Origin: Cryptomeria japonica
Lineage: Eukaryota > Streptophyta > Pinopsida > Cupressales > Cupressaceae
DNA length: 64,000 nucleotides
Reading direction: 5' to 3'
NCBI RefSeq assembly: GCF_030272615.1
Contig: NC_081407.1
Location: forward strand, 380,577,179 to 380,641,178
Positions 11,393-22,728 of this stretch are shown in pieces; position 1 is the first letter of the stretch, and each line of letters begins with the position of its first letter. The notes beneath the pieces were generated by a model. The model was not told the DNA's origin. It worked only from the letters and a program-made list of their open reading frames with translations, and searched no databases. Both the position numbers and the translations under genes were made by a program.

Positions 11393-12226
11393 ATGCTTAC
11401 TCATAAAACTAAGTTGGTTGCAAGGATCGATCCATTGAAATATCTTCTCAACAAGGTGATGCTTACTGCCAGACTAGCCAAATGGGTCATGATCTTGAGT
11501 GAATTAGACATCGAATATGTGGACAAAAAAGCAATTAAAGGACAAGATATCGCAGATCAGTTGGCAGATGCACCCATGATAGATGATGCTCCTCTAACTT
11601 TGGAATTTCCAAATGAATCCATCTTGATGGTATCACATTCGAAACCTTGGAAATTATACTTTGACGACTCATACATGCAACATGGTGCAGGAGTTGGCAT
11701 CCTCTTTATCACAACTCAAGGGGATTCCATTCCAAAATCATATCGATTGTCATTTCCTTGCACTAATAATATAGCAGAATATGAGGCATTAACAACTGGA
11801 TTATGAATTGTAGTTCAATGGAAGATCCAGGAACTTCATGTTTTTGGGGACTCTCAACTTGTAATTTGTCAAGCAACCGATGACTACCAAACAAAGGATG
11901 AAAAATTAATTCCCTATAAGGGAATGGTAGATGACTTCAAGCAATATTTCATAAAGATAACCTTTGGGCAGATACCAAGAGAACAAAATCGAGCTATAGA
12001 TGCCATGGCTACTATTGCCTCACCGATTGATCTACTGCAAAATGAAACCCGCTATGAGTTCTTGGTGGATAACCTTTTGGTTCCCTCGTATGAGATCACT
12101 CCTGTTGAGATGATATGTGTCATTGGTCCTGATTCCCAGTTATATGGTTCCATTTTCATATACCTTCGTAAAAACACCCTTCCTCCTGACTTATCCAACA
12201 ACCAGCGTTGTACTTTTATCTGCTAG
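11393..12226 (+). pseudogene. gypsy-2 second (archaeal-like) RNase H
   Basis: KPWKLYFDDSYMQHGAGVGI (near 11640) starts an RNase H domain distinct from the first, followed by NNIAEYEAL, a TGA at about 11804, then VFGDSQLVI and the REQNRAIDAMATIAS end. A second RNase H between the first and integrase is the known hallmark of Tat-lineage gypsy elements. The first acidic residue is seen as FDD (gypsy-3: FDG). Confidence 0.82.
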
Positions 12227-13381
12227 TCTCCCTGATACGTTATTTTAGCCGATATCCTATACCGTCGAGGTCTAGATGACACTCTTCTTAGATGTTTAGA
12301 AGGGGACAAAGCTCAAATTGCATTACGCGAAGTTCATGAAGGTATATGTGGTCCACTTTCTAGTGGTCCTACCTTAGCCAAGAAACTCATCCGGACTGGA
12401 TATTACTGGCCTAGTATGGAAAAAGATTCATATCAGTTTGTCAAGAAATGTAAGAAATGTCAAATTCATGGAGACCTTATTCATGCACCAGCACAAGAAC
12501 TTCAACCAATTGCAAGTCCTTGGTCCTTTTGTCAGTGGGGACTCGATCTCATGGGCAAGATTCGCCCTCCTTCTTCCAATGGCCACAAATTCATTATCAT
12601 TGCCACTGAATATTTCACAAAATGGATTGAAGTTGTTCCTCTTACAACAAATTTCTACATTCATTCTTACCTATATCATTTTCTAGTATGGTATTTCTCT
12701 TTCCACCATCACCGATAATAGATGTCCCTTCAAGAACTAGGATGTTTGTGAACTTTGTGATCACTTGCATATTACCCATCACTTCTCCATTCCCTACTAC
12801 TCCCAAGGTAATGGTCAAGCTGAGGCATCTAATAAAACCATTCTTAAAATCCTCAAAAAGATAGTTGATGACCCTGGCCGAAATTGGCATATCCAACTTA
12901 ATCCTGCACTTTGGGCTTATCACACAAGTGTTCACACACCTACAAGAGCCACAGCTTATTCACTTGTTTATGGCGTTGAAGCTAGCTTTCCTATTGAGGT
13001 TGAGTTACCATATTTACGAGTCTCTTTGCACAACATTATCAGTGATGAAGACTATGAGGCCTCTCGCTTACAAGAACTAGAACTATTGGATGAATGAAGA
13101 CAAACTGCTTTTAATCACCTCAAGGCTTATAACAATGAATGAGTTGTTGTTACAATCATAAGGTAAAGCCTTGTCTATTTGAGGTGGGTGACTTATTTCT
13201 CAGAGAAAATCCTAAAAATCAGCAAGACAGAGAGAAGAAGGGCAAGTTTGAACCGAATTGGCTTGGTCCTTATATCATCACAACAGTCTATGGATCTGGT
13301 GCATATCATCTTTCAACCCCAGATGGAAAACCTTTGGAAGATCCTATCAACAACATGCACCTTTGTAGGTTTTATACATAG
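12227..13381 (+). pseudogene. gypsy-2 integrase
   Basis: H2C2 zinc region (HEGICGPLSSG...KCKKCQIHGDLIHAPA), then the core (WGLDLMGKI, EYFTKWIEVVPL) and the NGQAEASNKTILKILKK and LNPALWAYHTSVHTPT blocks. C-terminal GDLFLRENPKNQQDREKKGKF and WLGPYIITTVYGSGAYHL match gypsy-3 almost word for word and end at 13381. Frame changes around 12700-12770 and 13100. Confidence 0.87.
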
Positions 13382-15053
13382 CTCTTCGAAATATCCTAAT
13401 TCAAAAATACAAAAAAATAAAAAAATATCAAAAAATACAAAAAAAAAAATAATACAAAAAAAAAAAAAATCCAAAAAAGTAAAGAGAAATAAATTCGTCC
13501 AATGGTGAAAACCACTTCGGTGGGGCCCTCGGAAAGTACCATGGTGAAAACCAAGTTAGTGGCACCGTGTGTAGAGACATTGCTCCTCCCTCCTTCAGGA
13601 TTCAATCTCATCCTTTCAATTTGCACACACTCACAACCTATCCATCCATAATAAACTTACCCATTCCCATCATAGCTTGTTACTAATCTACCTAAGATTG
13701 GTTAGCCATTCATAATAATCGTTCCTTTTCAACCCTTTGCATCCATAATAAATCAGCTCCTATATGTGGCTAAGGCAAATCCCATGTCTAGTGATGGGTG
13801 TGGAACTGAGAGCATCACATGTTCCGAGGAGTACAATTTCTTCCAGCTTTCTTTCGTCTATCCATGCACAATCCACAATAAAAGCAACACTTGCATCACA
13901 AATTGGCAATAAAGTATCAGTTTCATGGATTCAATCAGTTTTAGATGGGACAGAGCAACAATGGGCTTCATCAAATCAATTCTTTTAGTAGACTCAGACA
14001 ACATTATGGTTCAGTGCTATCTATCCTTTTGCGAATGAAAACATTGTGACCACAATCAAATACACCTATACAAGTGACAAGAGACACTAAACTTGAGGAA
14101 TACAGTGGATGTTGGTGTCGATTCTTGGTTTTCTTTTGATTTTATCTTTTTGGTGACATGTCTTTTAGCTTTTCCGAGATGTCTTTGACTAGAGATTTTA
14201 TCTACAGGATGTCTTTGACTAGAAAGGCAAGGATGGGATATCATCACCTATTGTTCTATTGTCTGTGGATTGTCTCTTAGTAATACTATGACTTGTCCAA
14301 GAATATGAGGACACTGTGAGTCTAGTGTGAACTGGGACATTCCTCATTTGCGACTATATGATCTCCATGCAAACAAGTACAATGAATTTCTGGGTCGAAC
14401 CTATATCTGGATTGTCATAACCTATTTGTCATAATAAAGCTCAATGATGATAACACACAAGAATCTCTTTCACTTCCATATCTTCTACCTTCCATCCCCT
14501 TTTCTTGATTGACCTCCATTGTCCTTCTTGAGTCTATATAGCCCTCTATCACATGACTGAGTATAATGACACACCAATTTCTTTTTTGCATTTCATGTAG
14601 TTTGCACCTGCATTACCACATATTAGCATTTCATACACACATATAGATATCAAAATTGCACCACATCCTACACACAATACATGTTAGCACATTTTACATT
14701 TTCATCATGTAAATAGTTATTTGCATTATCATATTCATCTGCATTTCATACATTAACATTCACATTTGCATGACATATAAAAATATAAAAGAACAAAATT
14801 TATTGCATTCCATCATGTACATATTTGCATCCATATCATAAGCATCATAAAATCATCATCAACATATAGAGCATCACATAGGTACACATGCATATAGCTT
14901 CCACAAGGATGAATCATCTAATACATATATCCAAAAAATAATAAGTGTCATGATACAATGATGTCAAAATCATATCGCTACAATCACCCAAAGGTGTCTA
15001 TATCGTCATACAAAAAATGGTACAAAAACTGATACATAGGGAGTCCTCTAAGG
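13382..15053. other. gypsy-2 spacer between integrase and antisense PMD gene
   Basis: Starts with an A-rich run (about 13405-13490), then two copies of ATGGTGAAAACCA (about 13503 and 13541). GGTGAAAACC also follows pol in gypsy-3 (minus strand near 34240), so it is a conserved post-pol feature. The remainder, to about 14950, is AT-rich with CATTTGCAT/CACATA-like words. I found no convincing coding region. Confidence 0.5.
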
Positions 15054-17887
15054 CTATGATGAACTCCCTCCCTCAGAGCCAATTGGCCTTGACAAAGTTT
15101 GAGCCCTGGAAGTCCCCGCCCCAGGATCATCTCTCCTACCCCCTCTATCTAGTGGTGGTGGAGGACCCATGACCCCATCACTAGATGCATGTCTCCTGTC
15201 TCTCCCTCCAGTGGTTGTCGTAGTCCGCGATGGTCTCTGGAAGCTCCTAGCCTGCTGATCTAGTGACACAAGTCCATAAACACAAGTCTCTCTAGTAGGC
15301 TATCTCCTCCCCTACCCATAGAACATAGGCATATTTGGCCCCTATGTCCTCTACCACTTGCCTGGCTACCCTCAGTGTTGTTTCAGCCTCTGTGTAGCGT
15401 TGAATAACCTGATCTCTCTCCCGCTCAGTATCCCTCAGTTGTCTCTTGAGCCTGGCTGCACCCCTGTCCAGATCCTGGATCTCATCTGCCTATCCCTGGC
15501 ATATCTCTCTTAGGGATAGTAGCTCATCCTCCTCCTCTCCTCCCTCTTCCCCCTATCCCTGTGGCTGCTCCTGTGGCTTTCCCTGCTCCTATCACTGTCC
15601 CTGATACTATCCCTATCCCTATGCCTATACCTGTCTAGGACCCTATGCTGCTGACACCTATAAAGAAAATCCACCTCTACCCTTGACTACATGCACCTGT
15701 CTCTCCTCTTCTCCACCTCTCCTCTGAGCCACTCTCCTCTCTGCCACTACGCCTCGCCTCCACTGCCATCTCCACCATCTCCCTCTATCATCTCCCCTAG
15801 ATCCATCAGCTGTGGAAATGGATGCTCTAGCCAATATGCACTGCACTCAGCATCCATCCCTGTATCCTCCACCTCTATCCAAATTTCCCAAGGCATGGGA
15901 ACCATCTCTTGCATCTATGTCACTACCTGATCATAAGATAGTAACGGACCCAAATGTACCTGATCTCTCACTGTCTGCGCATACATCTCTAAACCCCATG
16001 GCATCTTCTGTATCCTACCAAACTTCTTGCACACTCTATCTATCAACTATCGCTCAATGACATATGGTGTCCTCCCAATTAGATACCTACTCCTGAATAT
16101 ATATGGCAGCTCCACTACGTCATCCTCCCACTCCTCACAATCTCCATAAGGCGTCCATATCACAATGTCTACCTCATCGATCACTCAGCACGAATACTCT
16201 AACCTCCCAATCCATGGTTGTGAAGTAATCATATCATACAGATGTACATAATTGCACCCATGTCCCCTACCTCTAAAGTGTATCGACTGTGTCACCAGAA
16301 GATGCTCATATGCCCATACCTGCAGTAATGTCACTCTGCATCCCAATCCTGGTGATCCATGATACACAAACTGATGCAACTCATAATACAAGTGTGCCAG
16401 CAGACACGGTTCCCATGCAAACCTAGTGTGCTCAATCACCAATGTCTCTAGAGTCTTCCCCCATCCCACAACCAACCCTCGTGTTTCCCTATCTAGATAG
16501 AGGAACCCACTGATAACTCCTACCAGCACCACCGGTAGAGCTAATCTTGTAGCTGTCATAGTATCCCAAGCCACATGTCCTGCCCTCATCTCCAGTCCTA
16601 GATCCTGGAACACTTGTCTTAGTGCATCCCTGTCTCCCTCTTGATCGTAATGAACCAACTCCGTAATAATCAGTATTTGCAGTATCCTGTACACATCTTC
16701 TAAGGTGATTGTCATCTCACCCATCAACAAATGAAAAGTGCATGTCTCTAAGTGCCATCTCTCAGCTAATGCAGTCAGCAATCCCATGTTCACCCAAAAC
16801 TCAGGCATATACATAATATATCACAAGCCCATGGCCTTAACTGTTGCTCTATCCTCAACTATCAGCTCTACTTGTAATCCCCGAGTCGAAGGATATCTCT
16901 CCCATGACTCTAGCATAGGTAAGTCCTCCTGCGGTCAAGAAAATCAACTATGTCAATCCTAGTAGTACTCCTTGTTCATCATAAAGTGTTGCTTTTTTTA
17001 TCCTAGTGCTTATATTTATCATATGTCACTCTATCCTTGTAGTACTCCTATTCATCACAAAGTGCTTCTTTTATCTTTTAGGGCACCTCCTTGAGTGTAT
17101 CCTCTTGAGTAGCTTATCCAATTGACAACGTATATTCTATAACAGAATTGTCAATTTCAGTGTAATCCAATTGACAACGTATGTTCTATCATAGAATTGT
17201 CAATTTCTTTGGTACTCCATGTTCATCACAAAGTACCTCGCTCTATCCTATCCTAGGGCCTCTGCTTGAGTGTATCCTCTTGATTAGTTTCCTAATTGGC
17301 AACGTATGTTCCATCACAGAATTGTCAATCCTAGCCCTACCTATTATCCTAGTCTTCCCTAGAGGATCTGTTTGAGTGTATCCTCTCAGCAGCTTATCCA
17401 ATCAACAACGTATGTTTGTCACAGAACTGTCGATTCGAACTTGAAGACCTAAACGCGCATTCATGACACAACAATGCTTACATACTTCATAGACATTTTT
17501 GCATTTCACAGATGTGCCTGAAACACACAGACGTGCCTCTATTCTGCACAGATGTGTCTGCCTTGCATAGATGCACTTGCATTTTACAAACGTGCCCACA
17601 TTTGACATAGACATTTTTACAATCATAGACGCGATTACATTCTATGCATACGCGCCTAACCTACCTAGACGCTCCTGGCACCAACGCGGATGTGCCTTCT
17701 TGTCTTTTGACCCGCTTAACATTTTTTGCAACATACCTAATGCACATTTATTGACCTACCTAACATGCATTTATGACAACAATTACTGCACCAAGGTACA
17801 AGGAGGTTTTGTGGTACTCACTGGCTCTCCTGCTTCTGTTGGCCTCTAATATCGACGAACGCGATTGAATCTGTACACCAATGCCAT
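15054..17887 (-). pseudogene. gypsy-2 antisense two-exon plant-mobile-domain gene (broken)
   Basis: Antisense to gag-pol and tail-to-tail with it. Exon 1 is 17822-17887 (22 codons, one TAG), starting ATG at 17887 and holding RVRRYxRP; a GTGAGT donor follows CCA at 17822. The acceptor CCGCAG/GAG puts exon 2 at 16928, phase 0. Exon 2 carries the plant mobile domain (NMGLLTALAERWHLETCTFH, GEMTITLEDVYRIL, ISGFLYLDRETRGL, AHLYYELHQFVYHG, LLQVWAYEHL), then a coiled-coil-like Glu/Arg/Gln-rich stretch (near 15370-15480) and a C-terminal GVMGPP block. Exon 1, splice sites, domain order and C-terminus match the gypsy-3 gene. At least one frameshift and several stops are present. PMD proteins include host silencing-related factors and transposon-borne relatives; the function here is unknown. 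Confidence 0.8.
17453..17696 (-). repeat. Degenerate CG-rich phased array in the gypsy-2 PMD intron
   Basis: A short word (ACGCGC/ACGTGC/ATGTGC on the plus strand) recurs at about 17453, 17493, 17512, 17531, 17552, 17571, 17590, 17611, 17629, 17650, 17669 and 17690, with gaps mostly 19, 19, 21. This gives a unit of about 59-60 bp. It lies near the donor end of intron 1 (intron 16929-17821), the same place as the 60-bp-unit array of gypsy-3. Confidence 0.65.
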
Positions 17888-18215
17888 CGCTGCTGACTGC
17901 TGACTTATCTTTGCTCTCTCTGCACTCTGATCTCTTAGGTGTGTGGATGACAATGAGGATGTTTTCCCCCGTAGTCTATCTTATAGAGTACCCTAGCCCT
18001 AGTCTCCTATGCCAATCTTATTTATCCCATGACTCTGTCACTCTATCCTATCTTGTCAATCCTTTCTAGCCTTTATTTCGTAGCGAGAGATTCTCTGCAA
18101 TCTTTTCAACATTTTCATCCAATCTCTTGAGGGGGCATATCATTCCCGTCTTGGGGCAACTTTGCATCAGTTCATATTATCTTCTTTGAAACAACGCGAC
18201 AAGCTGCATTGTCTC

Positions 18216-18229
18216 AAAGAGGGGCAAAA
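18216..18229 (+). other. gypsy-2 polypurine tract
   Basis: AAAGAGGGGCAAAA directly before TGTAGACACC, the LTR start. The gypsy-3 tract (AAAGAGGGGTAAAA then TGTAGACG) is almost identical, which fixes the LTR boundary. Confidence 0.88.
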
Positions 18230-19006
18230 TGTAGACACCTAAAATTGTCCTGTCTAATTAAATAAGTATTTTTATTTATTTAATTATTTTAGCCTAATTC
18301 TTCTATTAATTAAATAAATCTTTATTTATTTAATTAATTCATTTATCCTCTTCTAGCCTTATTTCTCATTTAAATAAATACTTTTATTTATTTAAATTGT
18401 CTTTTTCCTAAATTAAATAAATATCTTATTTATTTAATTGATCCCACTTCTTCTATTAATTAAATAAATCTTTATTTATTTAATTAATTCATTAGCTTTT
18501 TCTACCCATGACACATGTCATTCATCTCTTAATTCCTACACTACCTACACTTTAATTATTATTTTATTTCTTTTACCTACCCTCTAATCCTAGCCGACCA
18601 TTTATCTTTTACACCTCTCAATCTTATCCCTCTATTTCTTATAGTGTCTTCTATATAGGGAGAAGCTTCTTTCATTATCAACCCTCTCCTACGCATTCTA
18701 ATCTCCTAAGCATTCTAGCATTCAAACTTTCATATGCGATCAAGCCTACTTGCAACCACATTTCTGTTCTTTGTTGAGCTCTTGTGCACACATAAAATCT
18801 GAGAGCAAATATATCGAGCAAGATAAATGGAGATTCAAACCCTACTGGACATGTGATGGTATGATCTTTGTGATTTTGTTAATTTTTATTGTCTTAGGTA
18901 ATCTTCATATGTTATGGTGGATCTTTGTTGTTGTTAGGCTAGGGTTTTGTGGATGAATTCATTTAGTCTTTCAATATTGTTGTTTCTATTTTTACTATAA
19001 ACATTA
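18230..19006 (+). repeat. gypsy-2 3' LTR (right end uncertain)
   Basis: Starts TGTAGACACCTAAAATTG, related to the gypsy-3 LTR start. Five AT-only inverted repeats lie in its first 260 bases (18254-18285, 18305-18338, 18367-18396, 18410-18439, 18455-18488). A TATA-like CTATATAG at about 18651 is a likely promoter. The end near ATAAACA at 19006 is a guess, because the 5' LTR is outside the window. Confidence 0.65.
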
Positions 19007-20330
19007 TGTATGTATGTACATGTATATACAAATGTGCATATACATGTATATACATATGTGCTTGAACATGTATATACATTGGTGTGAGGATCCAGTATGT
19101 GCGCACCCTAACTTTGGGGACAACGTGCCATGCCACGTGGATTGAGAGACCAACTTTGACCTCTGCCCAAGTACTCCATTGACCTAGACACAACAAGGTC
19201 ATTGTGTTCTTTGATCTCCATTCACATGTAATGTGATGATTGGGCCAATATGTCAACAATTGGAACAAGAAGCCTCTAACCTTGCAGAAATTTTACAAGA
19301 ACCTAGGGACCTTACTCAATTTAAAATAGTTCTTAGGCAGATTGAACAATTAAGTTCAAACAGCTTTGATCCTCTATGTGATGCATTCACAAAAAACACC
19401 TTTATCTTGTTTTAAACTTCTCTTACTCCCAAACAATGAGGACATCCCATTGTTTGAAAACCTTCGTTCTCTTCAATTATGAAAGTGGTCCGAGGAAGTA
19501 TGGAGGGAGAGCTTGGTGGATTGGGTGCATCACAATTCAAAAGTATTAAGATTTTTGAACAGTTGTGTGTCCTTGTTGGAGTATCTGAATGCATGAAAGA
19601 TGAGGTGAGGCGTAGTTAATGGCACTGCAAGGAAATTTTCAAAGTGCCCAGAGGAAGTATGGAGGGAGAGCTTTGTGGATAGGGTGGCCATTTAGAAAAA
19701 TACCATGCGGCGACCTCAGTCGATGGTACAAAATGGCACAATTTTGACACCTCACACCAATGGCAAGGCTTTTGAGGTGTTCAATTGTCAAGGTTTTGAG
19801 TTGGGCACCCAACTCAATTGTGCTAAATTGATACATCAAAACTATTGGCATAAACATCATTCAATAGATGAAAATTGTAGCATGTAGTTGTTCACACCTT
19901 TGCTCAATCACACCATTAAATGTGAATTGTACCAACATATCAAACTTACCTTTCCAACCTGAAAACATTGGACTCTGCAAACCATTCAAGAATTGAATAT
20001 AAATGTAACATATGAAAGCATTTGAGACATTCGAACATTGGAGCGCTTGAACTATGCAAACCAATTAAGCATTGAATGTACATGTAACCACTGAAAGCAT
20101 TTGAGTCATTCAAACATTGAAACCATTGAAACCCTGTAACCCTCAAACAATTGAAACCATTGACACATAATAAAGTATTCAAATTGGTAGAAACAGTCAA
20201 TCATCTCATTACTTGTATGTCACCAATAAATATGTCTACCAATATCTCTATTACATCAATTTCCACACATTGTTTGTAAGTATCAATCAAAATTGAACAA
20301 GAACTATTATCCAAAATGTCTTCTTAAACT
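19007..20330. other. Intergenic region with short local duplications
   Basis: Holds ATGTATATACA repeats (about 19010-19080), a 22-base word repeated at 19492 and 19651, and a roughly 80-bp tandem duplication (about 19976-20125, units sharing GAAAGCATTTGAG and CATTC.AACATTG). A 60-codon frame at 19233-19415 (Gln/Leu-rich) looks somewhat protein-like but has no recognisable domain and stops quickly on both sides. Confidence 0.45.
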
Positions 20331-22728
20331 TCAATTGAAAAAACAAGGCAAAACAATTCTTGGCCTTGAGGTTGATGGCCTTGATGCTGCAATGGGTGCC
20401 ATGTTCTCATCAACATCAATTGACTCATTGGTACTCAATTCAAGTGGCATTGGGCTATAATATACAGTGTTGGCACCATATGGTGGCACCCCTGCAATAT
20501 ATTTCAAAGTACTAGGAAAAGTAGGCGATGGGGAAGTAGGTGAATAATTCATGCCTATTGGAAAGTTGGGCAACATTGTGTTAATTAGATCTCCTGCATA
20601 ATAGGGTGTCGATCGGGCAAAGGCATGGATGGACTGGACTCACTATTCAACAACTTCTTTCTTGCCAACTCATGGACCTTCTCTGAGATTTCCCTTTCCT
20701 CAGCCTCATGTTCCTTCCTTGCATTATCTCATTGCATTTTTTCAGCCTTTTCCTTCTTCTCTAATTCCTTCAGCCTTTCTTTTTCTTGCCACAAGATCGC
20801 TTTCTCCTTTCTCAATAGTTGCAATAGTTTCTTTGGCCAACAAACTTGCTGCCTTGTTTTATTTTATTTGCTCTCTCTTTCTTTGTTTTCCCTCCTCTAT
20901 TTCTCTACTCCTCATCTTTGAAAACTTGACACCCTCGATCAACTCATCAGAAGTTATCAATTACCCTTCCCATGCCAAACAAATGCCAGTTGAAGCCCCC
21001 TACCAATTCTCTAGTTCACAATGTGAACGAGCAACTTTAAGAATCATGAAAGTGTATTCTGTTATTGTGATTGAGGCATCTCACTTACTTGTGACATCAA
21101 GCTCTCCTCTTCCACATTACAATCTTGTGTTGCTTCTTGCATTAGACCTGCATCATTTCCATTGTTAGAGTAATCTGCATAGTAATGCACCATTTTCAAA
21201 ATGACACCTTCTAGTGGTGAAGGCAAGCTAGATGTCCCCCGTGCGTCTTCACCTTCCAACTCAACATTGAGATTTTCTACCACCTCCACCACCCAAGATG
21301 GTAAAATTCACTCAGATGGAAGGCCAAGACTCTTGTCCAAAGTGTCAACTGCAACTTCATCAATGTTGGTGGTTTCCCGTTCCATGTCAACTTGTGTAGT
21401 TGAATTTGTTTGACGGATGGTTGCAATGTTTTCCGCAACCACTTCTGGGGAGACATGGACTCCTAAAAGGCTGAGCATGTTTTACACTGCAGATGCATCT
21501 TCCCCATCATTAATGTGGAATATGGTGTTGGGCTGCATGTCTTGGGTGAGGGCATCAAGATTGAGGGGCCATATCCCCGTCCTTTTGAATCCTGCAACAA
21601 TGTTTAAAACAATCAATGCCTTGGCCAAAGACTTATTTCTCAATTCTGCTAGTTTATCCCTCTTGATTTCTAAATTGGGGAACCTTGCTATCCATGTGAC
21701 TCTTTCTGATTTGAAGTATGTTTTGAATGGAGAGAATACACTCACAACGGGTGGTTGCAATTTGCGAGATGTGTGAGCTGGCAATGTCAGCAAGTCTATG
21801 CCCAACATCCTTGCCTCTTGAATGGTTGGCAATGCAACATGGTTGTCGTGGTTGTCGAATATCAACAAGTACTTGTTCATTGGTGATACACCCCTAGGGA
21901 CGGAGTGCTTGAAGTGGTGCAAACAACTCATGAATAGTTCCTTGGTCATTCATGCATGTTGTTGCGCTGCCATGCAAGCATCAGGTTCACATTTTCTATG
22001 TAATTTTGGAACTGCCTCTTTCCTTTGAATAGGTAGAACCTTGAAATTCTTTGTTCGAAAGCATTAACATAACAAATATTTGTGATCCACTAATGACTCT
22101 TGGGAAGTATATAAGACATGTTTTGACTTCTTTTCCTTGCAAGCACCCTCATTGCCCCATTTCTGTCGGCTATAACTCTTGTTTCATCATAGTTCCAAAT
22201 GCGGGTAGGACCATATGGATTAGCAACATATGCTTTTGACAATGTCTCGTAAAAAGCAAAAACAACTGTTGGTTTAAGAGATAGTTCTCAGTCTTTGTCG
22301 AGGCCTTCGGTCATCCGCAAGATGAGTTCACAATGTCTGGCCTTAAATCTAGACCACCATGAGTTGCCAAGCATGCCATCCTTGAAAGGGGTTGGTCTAC
22401 CCTCACAAACCTGAGAGACAATTGCCTTCAATTTTATGATTTCAAGGCCATGACCACAACCAACCATCTCTTGGCACCACTACACAATTTCCTCTTTTTC
22501 TTGATACGTGAGGATGGTTGGTGGACCTTTCTTGGACGTGATGGTCAGACCACCCAACCATTTTGACAGTGTTGTAATTGGGATGCCCCACTTCTTTGAT
22601 GCACCCCACATGAACATGTCATTGTCCTCAACATCTTGGAGTACACCTTCCATGTCTGTTGCCGACCACAGCTTCTGTTGCATTGTTACTTTTATTGAAG
22701 TTGAAGATGGACTAGGTTCTTCCATCAT
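20331..22728 (-). pseudogene. pogo/Tigger-like (Tc1/mariner) transposase pseudogene
   Basis: The N-terminus (22728-22480) has a psq/CENP-B-type helix-turn-helix (WGASKKWGIPITTLSKWLGG then KKGPPTILTYQEKEEIV). A second CENP-B-type motif (NSWWSRFKARHCELILRMTEGLD) follows near 22310-22360. The DDE_1 core shows the first Asp in IWNYDETRV (codon 22187-22189) and the second in LLIFDNHDNHV (about 21855), then LPAHTSRKLQP. The third catalytic Asp, expected right after LQPL, is Val (LQPPVVSVF), so it is dead even apart from several stops and frame changes. Downstream (about 20630-20930) is a Glu/Lys-rich, coiled-coil-like tail. I could not find terminal inverted repeats. Pogo-type elements cut and paste at TA sites. 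Confidence 0.75.

Larger units (their letters stand above)
6380..19006 (+). mobile_element. gypsy-2: Ty3/gypsy element (Tat/Ogre type), 5' end interrupted by copia-1
   Basis: Plus-strand gag, protease, RT, RNase H, second RNase H and integrase, followed by an antisense gene, a PPT and an LTR beginning at 18230. The 5' LTR and start of gag must lie left of copia-1, outside the window. The second, archaeal-like RNase H marks the plant Tat group. The reading frame shifts several times between 6483 and 13381 and has many stops, so this copy is clearly older than gypsy-3. The right end of the element is not fixed: about 19006 is a guess because the partner LTR is not visible. Confidence 0.88.

Noticed and set aside
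20625-21168. Plus-strand open frames opposite the pogo relic
   Set aside because: Ser/Phe/Leu-rich translations that mirror the Lys/Glu-rich minus-strand tail; shadows of the real coding strand.
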